Source: Fagopyrum homotropicum (lineage: Eukaryota > Streptophyta > Magnoliopsida > Caryophyllales > Polygonaceae). From it: a DNA stretch of 64,000 bases. The stretch lies in assembly GCA_033239125.1 (NCBI GenBank), contig BSWB01000005.1, positions 21,815,447-21,879,446 of the forward strand, read 5' to 3'. Below are positions 58,026 through 64,000 of the stretch, piece after piece. The translations under genes and the position numbers were made by a program. How positions within the stretch are numbered: position 1 is the first letter of the stretch; each line of letters opens with the position of its first letter. Below the pieces are notes generated by a model that was not told where the DNA came from, ran no database searches, and was given only the letters and a program-made list of their open reading frames with translations.

Positions 58026-58895
58026 TTTTCCTTAATCCTTCCCGACATTCTCCTCACAAAATCCATTTTCAGCAAAAATCACGGTCTGTTCTATAGGTTC
58101 CACGGCCGTGGTTTACCCAGAGACCGTGATTCGTCACAGAATCTCGTGAATCTCAGCAAATTCACCAAATATCACCACAACAAGCAGGCCTAATCTAATT
58201 CCTTCCGGTCTTTATCAGTTCTTCCTAAGAAACTATAGCAAAAACGAACTAAATCCGCTGAAATCGAGAAGAAAGAAATAACCTCTTTTTCGGATTGAAA
58301 AATCCAAAATGCGTGTTTGTTGATCGATTTCCACTCGATTTGTTGCTTGGATCCTGTTCGTGGTTGGATTTGCTGCAGTTTAGGGCGAAGAATCGTTGAA
58401 AACGATTAGAGAATGAAGAATTGGGAGAGGCTGCGGGTTTTCGGTATCTAGGTCGTGGAATTGGGGAGGAATTGTGGTGGTTTTGTGAAGAAGTGTGGCT
58501 TTTATACTCGCAGGCAAAATTTCAAAAATCACGGTCTATCGGGGCATTCCACGGCCGTGGAAGTGTACGGACCCGTGGTTTTGGTGATTTTTCACAGGCT
58601 TTTGAGAATTACGGCCACTGTAGCTATGACGACCGTAATTTAGACCGTGGAACCTTCTGTAAAGCTTCAAAGTCCAAATTTCGTCACTTTTCTTCGACAT
58701 TATCCTCCCTTTATCTCTTTCCCTCGATCCTACAACCAAAAACACGAACATACCGGAAGAATTCGAGGCAAAATAAAGCGGAAACGTTTATTCTAAACTA
58801 ATCTATGAATCGAAAACAAAAACGAGAATGCAATACCTTGGGTTGCCTCCCAAGAAGCGCTTTGTTTAAGGTCCGTAGCTAGACCATTCTTGCAC
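58026..58895 (-). other. Start of B third ORF (58048-58031) and pol-to-ORF spacer
   Basis: The spacer carries many CCACGGCCGTGG-type palindromes: ccacggccgtgg at about 58101-58112 and 58550-58561, and further accgtga, accgtgg and acgaccgt forms up to about 58650. It also has the post-pol hairpin (58838-58853). The plus-strand frame 58421-58801 merely crosses this spacer. A non-coding role for the palindromes is likely but unproven. Confidence 0.75.
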
Positions 58896-61800
58896 TTATT
58901 CGAGTGCGGTAGGTGCAAACTCCTCAGCTTGGAGTTCCGGTGAGTACTTCTTGAGTCGTTGGCCGTTCACCTTAAAACTTCCGCTAGCTTCACCCCATAC
59001 TTCAACTGCACCATGGGGGAAAATACGCTTAATTAGAAAAGGTCCAGTCCAACGGGATTTTAACTTACCTGGAAAGAGGCGAAGTCTCGAATTGAAGAGG
59101 AGAACTTGATCTCCTTCTTTGAAGTCCTTTGGAATGATATGCTTATCATGCCAACGCTTTGCTCTTTCCTTGTAGATCTTAGCGTTTTCGTAGGCGTTCA
59201 AACGGAGTTCATCCAGCTTGTTGATGTCTAGGAGACGCTTCTCTCCCGCTTCCTTCATGCCGAAATTCAGCCATTTGATAGCCCAAAACGCTTTGTGCTC
59301 TAGCTCTACCGGCAAATGACAAGACTTCCCATACACAAGGTTGTATGGTGTGGTTCCTATGGGAGTCTTGTATGCAGTCCGGTACGCCCATAATGCGTCA
59401 TCTAGTTTCAAGGACCAATCCTTCCTAGTCCTTGAAACCGTCTTCTCTAGAATTCCCTTGATCTCCCTATTTGAGATCTCAACTTGTCCACTCGTTTGTG
59501 GATGGTAAGGGGTGGCGATCTTGTGAGTAACCCCATACTTGGTTAGAAGAGCTTCAAAGCGACGGGCTATGAAGTGAGAACCTCCATCACTAATGATCGT
59601 CCTTGGTGTCCCGAATCGCGAAAAGATGGTCTTGTTGAAGAACTTAACCACCACCATGGCATCATTTGTGGGAGAGGCAATTGCTTCTACCCATCTAGAA
59701 ACGTAGTCTACCGCCAATAATATGTATTGGTTTCCACAAGAAGAAGGGAATGGTCCCATGAAATCGACTCCCCAAACGTCGAAAATCTCCACCTCTTGGA
59801 TGTTGTTGAGGGGCATCTCGTTCCTTCTAGAGATATTGCCTGTTCTTTGACAAGCATCGCAACAAGAAACAAAGGATTGCACATCTTTATATAAAGTAGG
59901 CCAATAGAATCCAGATTGCAATACCTTTGCGCTAGTTTTGTTCGAACTAGCGTGTCCTCCACAAGGTAGTGAATGACAATGGCGGATGACACTTTGCATC
60001 TCATCTTCCGGCACACATCGCCGGATGATGCCATCCGGACCTCTCTTAAAGAGGAGAGGCTCGTTCCAATAGTATTCCCGGACGTCCTTGAAGAACTTCT
60101 TCCTTTGTGCGTATGACAGTCCGGGTGGTATCTCCTGGCAAACCAAATAGTTAACGAAATCAGCAAACCATGGTTCGTTACCTTTGGAGACTACCTTGAT
60201 GCACTCCTCTATGATATGTAGGTGTTCGTCTGGAAAGGAGTCATCAATGGGTAAATGGTCGTCCTCTAGATGTGTTAGACGACTCAAATGATCCGCAACA
60301 GAATTTTCCGAGCCTTTCTTGTCGCGGATCTCAAGATCGAATTCTTGTAGGAGAAGAATCCATCTAATCAGCCTTGGCTTCGCATCTTTCTTTGCAAGGA
60401 GGTATCGGATCGCAGCATGATCCGTGTAGACAATCACCTTTGCACCTACAAGATAAGAGCGAAACTTGTCAATAGCGTAGACAATGGCTAGAAACTCTTT
60501 TTCCGTAGTGGCGTAGTTGAGCTGAGCTTCGTCTAGCGTCTTGCTAGCGTAGTATATGGCGTGGGTTCGTCCTTCCTTTCGTTGTCCAAGAACAGCTCCA
60601 ATGGCTACGTCACTAGCGTCGCACATAATCTCGAAGGGGAGAGTCCAATCCGGAGGTTGGATAATAGGTGCTGAAATTAGAGCTTGCCGAATGGTGTTGA
60701 ACGCATCCAAACATTCCTGCGAAAACTCAAAAACCGCATCCTTCATCAATAGATTAGTGAGAGGTTTTGATATCTTAGAAAAGTCCTGAATGAAATGTCT
60801 ATAGAATCCAGCATGTCCTAGGAAACTTCTTACTCCCTTCACCGAAATTGGGGGAGGAAGTTTCTCTATGGTCTCTATCTTAGCCTTGTCTACCTCTATC
60901 CCTCTACTAGAGACTAAGTGACCTAACACGATTCCTTCCTTAACCATGAATTGACACTTCTCCCAATTAAGAACTAGGTTAGTGTCTTCACATCTTTGCA
61001 AAACAAGAGAAAGGTTAGAAAGACAATCGTTAAAAGAGGAACCGTAAACGGAGAAGTCGTCCATGAAGACTTCCATGATTTCCTCTACGTATTCGGAGAA
61101 GATGGCCATCATGCATCGTTGAAAAGTGGCTGGGGCATTGCAAAGCCCGAACGGCATTCTCCTATAAGCGAACGTACCCCAAGGGCACGTGAATGTGGTC
61201 TTCTCTTGATCATCCGGATGTATCGGAATCTGAAAGAAGCCACTATAACCGTCAAGGTAGCAAAAGTATGAATGTTGCGCTAACCTTTCAAGCATTTGAT
61301 CGATGAATGGCAATGGAAAGTGATCCTTCCGCGTTACGTTGTTGAGCTTGCGGTAGTCTATGCACATTCGCCATCCAGTCACGGTTCGGGTAGGAATGAG
61401 TTCGTTGTTCTTATTGGTGATGACCGTCATTCCTCCCTTCTTCGGAACTACTTGAACTGGGCTCACCCACTTGCTATCGGAGATAGGATAGATGATACCT
61501 GCATCAAGAAGTTTAAGAATTTCCTTCTTGACAACCTCCTTCATGGTCGGATTCAACCGCCTTTGATGTTGTCTTGAAGTCCTAAAGTCCTCCTCCATTA
61601 GTATCTTATGCATGCATAGGGAGGGTTTAATTCCTACTAAGTCCTCAATAGTATAGCCTATGGCTTTTCTATGTTTCCTAAGGACAATCATGAGCTGTTC
61701 ATGTTCATCTATGCTTAATTCGGAACTAACGATAACCGGGAAGGTAGAATTAGATCCAAGAAAAGCGTACCTTAGATGAGTAGGAAGTGGTTTGAGTTCC

Positions 61801-62849
61801 ATTACTTTCGGAGCTTCCAATGATCCTTGAGGAGCTTCCGATGTTTCCTTAGAAGTTTCTAAGGATGTTGAATGGCTTGGAGAAGAATTAGAAGAAGTTG
61901 AAGAAGTATGCCGATCACCCTCCTCCACGGTCAAAATTACGGTCTCCTCTGGTGTTCCACGGCCGTAATATCCTCTGGAATGGAGGTCGATTTTGGTCGT
62001 GGAATCCACGGTCGTGGAATACAGAGTATGACCGTGGATTCTGGTATTCTCAGCCTCATCGTGGAGTTTTTCAAACTCCACTTCATGCATCTCTTCTTGT
62101 GCTTCCAAGGCTTCAATTTCCTCTTTGCACTCTTCTTCTTCTCCTTCATTGGTTAGACTCATAGTAATAACCTTTTGTAAAGGATCGTTAAAGAGAATCG
62201 CACTTACCTCCTCCCTAGACAAACCTTCTTCGTCTTGGACATTGTAAATATCCTCATCAAAGATTGGCTCCTTCACTAGAGTGGAAAGAACGAACTCTAC
62301 TTTCTCTTCCCCAATATCAAAAGCGAGTCTCCCATTCTTGCAATCGACCATGCAGCCGGAAGTTGCAAGAAACGGTCTTCCGAGTATGATCGGGACCGGA
62401 CTATCTGCAGGAATGTCAAGTACGACAAAATCAGTGGGGACAAAGAACTTGCCTAGCTTGACCGGGACGTCTTCTACAATGCCGACGGGATGAGTAATGG
62501 ATCGATCCGCCATGTATAACGTCATCTTCACCGGTTTAGGGTCGCCTAAACCGATCTTCCTGCACAATGCAAGTGGTATGATGCTCACACTTGCTCCTAA
62601 GTCACATAAAGCGTCATATGTGACCTCTCCCACTCCAATGGGAATGCAAAATGACCCCGGATCTTTCAGCTTTGGGGGCATTTTCTCCTTCATAGTCTTG
62701 ATGAGATCCGAGGAATCCGAACTCATCTTGACTTCTCCGAAGTCTTCTAGCTTCCTCTTGTTAGAGAGAAGCTCCTTCAAGAACTTGCCATAAGCCGGCA
62801 TACCTACAATAGCATCGATGAAAGGTATATTAATATGCAGCTTGCTCAT
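58896..62849 (-). CDS. pol: pol polyprotein of element B: protease, RT, RNase H, integrase, intact
   Basis: 1317 codons without a stop. Protease: DLGASVSI (residues 83-90) with ILGRPFL near 155. The acidic linker (about 230-350) also encodes the CCACGG palindrome cluster. RT: about 420-600, DYRKLNNVTRKDHFPLPFID, LDGYSGFFQI, RMPFGLCNAPATFQRCM and the catalytic FMDD (595-598). RNase H: about 738-857, MCDASD, TTEKEFLAIVYA, YTDHAAIRYLL and NSVADHLSRL. Integrase: zinc finger H957/H959..C997-DAC1000, and catalytic D1029, D1088 and E1124, an exact D,D35,E spacing. The C-terminal LFNSRLRLFPGKLKSRWTGPF is typical of Athila. It replicates and inserts the element. The start ATG is the first in frame, but the frame opens upstream (ARLDKQFGKFIEL), so in life it is probably made with Gag. 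Confidence 0.96.
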   Translation of the reverse strand: MSKLHINIPFIDAIVGMPAYGKFLKELLSNKRKLEDFGEVKMSSDSSDLIKTMKEKMPPKLKDPGSFCIPIGVGEVTYDALCDLGASVSIIPLALCRKIGLGDPKPVKMTLYMADRSITHPVGIVEDVPVKLGKFFVPTDFVVLDIPADSPVPIILGRPFLATSGCMVDCKNGRLAFDIGEEKVEFVLSTLVKEPIFDEDIYNVQDEEGLSREEVSAILFNDPLQKVITMSLTNEGEEEECKEEIEALEAQEEMHEVEFEKLHDEAENTRIHGHTLYSTTVDSTTKIDLHSRGYYGRGTPEETVILTVEEGDRHTSSTSSNSSPSHSTSLETSKETSEAPQGSLEAPKVMELKPLPTHLRYAFLGSNSTFPVIVSSELSIDEHEQLMIVLRKHRKAIGYTIEDLVGIKPSLCMHKILMEEDFRTSRQHQRRLNPTMKEVVKKEILKLLDAGIIYPISDSKWVSPVQVVPKKGGMTVITNKNNELIPTRTVTGWRMCIDYRKLNNVTRKDHFPLPFIDQMLERLAQHSYFCYLDGYSGFFQIPIHPDDQEKTTFTCPWGTFAYRRMPFGLCNAPATFQRCMMAIFSEYVEEIMEVFMDDFSVYGSSFNDCLSNLSLVLQRCEDTNLVLNWEKCQFMVKEGIVLGHLVSSRGIEVDKAKIETIEKLPPPISVKGVRSFLGHAGFYRHFIQDFSKISKPLTNLLMKDAVFEFSQECLDAFNTIRQALISAPIIQPPDWTLPFEIMCDASDVAIGAVLGQRKEGRTHAIYYASKTLDEAQLNYATTEKEFLAIVYAIDKFRSYLVGAKVIVYTDHAAIRYLLAKKDAKPRLIRWILLLQEFDLEIRDKKGSENSVADHLSRLTHLEDDHLPIDDSFPDEHLHIIEECIKVVSKGNEPWFADFVNYLVCQEIPPGLSYAQRKKFFKDVREYYWNEPLLFKRGPDGIIRRCVPEDEMQSVIRHCHSLPCGGHASSNKTSAKVLQSGFYWPTLYKDVQSFVSCCDACQRTGNISRRNEMPLNNIQEVEIFDVWGVDFMGPFPSSCGNQYILLAVDYVSRWVEAIASPTNDAMVVVKFFNKTIFSRFGTPRTIISDGGSHFIARRFEALLTKYGVTHKIATPYHPQTSGQVEISNREIKGILEKTVSRTRKDWSLKLDDALWAYRTAYKTPIGTTPYNLVYGKSCHLPVELEHKAFWAIKWLNFGMKEAGEKRLLDINKLDELRLNAYENAKIYKERAKRWHDKHIIPKDFKEGDQVLLFNSRLRLFPGKLKSRWTGPFLIKRIFPHGAVEVWGEASGSFKVNGQRLKKYSPELQAEEFAPTALE

Positions 62850-62878
62850 GAGTTCTATGAACTTACCGAATTGCTTGT

Positions 62879-64000
62879 CTAGGCGCGCTCGCGCTCTAGA
62901 TTGAGGGAACGGTAGGGGGGTTTGAAAGCTGGAGGAGGAACATAGACATCTTCCTTCTCCTTCCCCTTTCCTTTGTCCTTCTCTACGGGGACTTCCACGA
63001 ACGTAGGCTGCGGATCGGTGGTAGTCACTCCGCTCCTAGTTGTAATCGCCATTACCCTTCCCTTAGGGTTGTCCTCCGTCTTTCCTGGAAGTTTCCCTTG
63101 ATTTCTAGGAACTTCCTCCGCATGATCGAACATTTGGTTTTCTAAAACTTTTTGAGCTTTGTCAATCTTAGAAACTCGATCATCAACCTTAATGAGGCGG
63201 TTCTCCACCCCTTGAAGCTTTCCCAAGATCGTTTCCAACATGGGATCTGGCTTCTCCTTTCCCGTATTGTTTTCTCCATTAGATGATTGCCCCTGGCTTT
63301 TCAAAGGAGTAGAGGAAGAGGAGGGTAGAGTTAGTGAATTGGAATTGGAAGGATAGGAGTTACCGGAATTTTGTTGATTGGAGCGCCAATTGTTGTTGTT
63401 TGAACCCCGATTGTTGTTCCAATTATTGTTGTTCCGGTTGTTGTTGTTTCCATTCCAATTGTTATTCCGGTTATTGTTCCGGTTATTGTTGTTGCGGTTG
63501 GTGTTATCACCGCCGTTGTTGTTGCCCAAATAGCCAACATCCTTCTCTTGTTGCTTTGGGAAGTTGGTCTTGATAGTCTCCTTCAACTCTTTGATCTCAT
63601 TGTTGAGGGAAAAAATCTGATTTTGAGCTTCATGTGTGAGCTTCGCTCCTTGCTCTACACGATTTCCCTCCACTTTCCGGTGGGAATACTTCTCTATGAC
63701 TCTTGCTTGCTTCTCAATGAAGTCCCAAGCGTCATCTTCTCTCATGTCCATGAACGTTCCACATGAGAGGGATTGGAGGTTGAATTGCGTTCCCGCATCC
63801 AGCCCCTTGTAGTAAATCTCCAGCAAGGCAAGCTTGGATATGCCATGATGAGGGCAATCCAATAGTAAATCCTGAAACCTTTCCCAAGATTGAAACAAAC
63901 TTTCGTTAGGTCTCATGGAAAAAGCATTGATCTTACCTCTAAGTTCCGCCGTTTTGGAAGGCGGAAAGAATTTGGTGAGAAACTCTGCGGAAAGGTCTTC
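62879..64000 (-). CDS. gag: gag of element B, C-terminal part, continues past the window
   Basis: The frame is open to the window edge (AEFLTKFFPPSKTAELRGKI precedes MRPNESLFQSWERFQDLLLDC), so the true start lies outside. The capsid part has the retrotransposon Gag pattern of FF..ES..WERF..LL..CPHHG. After a coiled-coil-like stretch (SLNNEIKELKETI) comes a 70-residue Asn/Arg/Trp-rich run in place of a CCHC zinc knuckle, then Ser-rich and charged linkers ending in ERERA and a TAG. That stop overlaps the pol frame, which lies in the -1 frame at a gcgcgagcgcgcc run. The gene forms virus-like particles in the cytoplasm in known relatives. Confidence 0.9.
   Translation of the reverse strand, partial: EDLSAEFLTKFFPPSKTAELRGKINAFSMRPNESLFQSWERFQDLLLDCPHHGISKLALLEIYYKGLDAGTQFNLQSLSCGTFMDMREDDAWDFIEKQARVIEKYSHRKVEGNRVEQGAKLTHEAQNQIFSLNNEIKELKETIKTNFPKQQEKDVGYLGNNNGGDNTNRNNNNRNNNRNNNWNGNNNNRNNNNWNNNRGSNNNNWRSNQQNSGNSYPSNSNSLTLPSSSSTPLKSQGQSSNGENNTGKEKPDPMLETILGKLQGVENRLIKVDDRVSKIDKAQKVLENQMFDHAEEVPRNQGKLPGKTEDNPKGRVMAITTRSGVTTTDPQPTFVEVPVEKDKGKGKEKEDVYVPPPAFKPPYRSLNLERERA

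Larger units (their letters stand above)
37530..64000 (-). mobile_element. Athila-type Ty3/Gypsy element B, nearly intact, runs past the right edge; interrupted by array C
   Basis: Minus strand: gag (64000-62879, partial), pol (62849-58896), post-pol hairpin and spacer, third ORF (start at 58048, resumed at 42165, end 40633), 3' UTR modules, purine tract and 3' LTR (39289-37530). It lies inside the RT region of element A; the bases left of its LTR are gcgtt. Array C (42166-58025) splits the third ORF. The 5' LTR is beyond the window. Confidence 0.93.

Noticed and set aside
58421..58801. 126-codon plus-strand frame
   Set aside because: It crosses the pol-to-third-ORF spacer of element B on the opposite strand and is full of the palindrome motif.

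Overview
The window is a repeat-dense stretch of a plant nuclear genome, most likely a eudicot. No ordinary host gene could be recognised. Nearly everything is transposable-element sequence: two plant LTR-retrotransposon groups, one with an initiator-Met tRNA primer site and one Athila-like with an Asp-tRNA primer site, plus hAT, PIF/Harbinger, Helitron and LINE remnants. I read no species-specific marker, so I do not name a species.

Left part (1-14101): a decayed PIF/Harbinger transposase (to 1694) is followed by a large non-coding LTR retrotransposon with 3.1-kb LTRs and a 4.2-kb internal region without recognisable gag-pol. It is arranged LTR-internal-LTR-partial internal (1834-14101, period about 7335 bp). 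Middle part (14101-30007): a mosaic of a minisatellite split by a hAT MITE (perfect 8-bp TSD), a Copia-like LTR end, a 1.1-kb hAT remnant (8-bp TSD) with a Helitron nested in it, a 1.1-kb TIR element, a second Helitron, a 2.6-kb solo LTR related to the left-hand family, a 320-bp retroposed fragment (14-bp TSD), and a 5'-truncated LINE (11-bp TSD) with the restriction-enzyme-like endonuclease end of its protein.

Right part (30008-64000): three nested levels of Athila-type Ty3/Gypsy elements. Element A (minus, 30008-37529) is an older copy with nonsense mutations in pol and a frameshifted third ORF. Element B (minus, 37530 to beyond 64000) has inserted into the RT region of A. Its pol is an uninterrupted 1317 codons with an intact protease, RT, RNase H and D,D35,E integrase. 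The third ORF of B is in turn interrupted by array C (plus, 42166-58025). C is a head-to-tail run LTR-int-LTR-int-LTR-int-LTR of a non-autonomous relative of A, and the whole run is flanked by one 5-bp target duplication, TTTTC.

The three Athila families (A, B, C) can be compared directly. Outside their coding regions they share the same ordered set of elements: a hairpin after pol, an upstream purine tract with a hairpin, a block of about 192 bp, a hairpin whose stem changes in a compensatory way, and a hairpin next to the 3' purine tract. C has lost gag, protease, RT and the third ORF but keeps all of these, so it looks like a natural minimal replicon driven in trans by an A/B-type element. 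The families also carry family-specific short palindromes with a common CGRCCG core in LTRs, UTRs and even coding sequence. These shared non-coding modules are the most interesting signal in the window.
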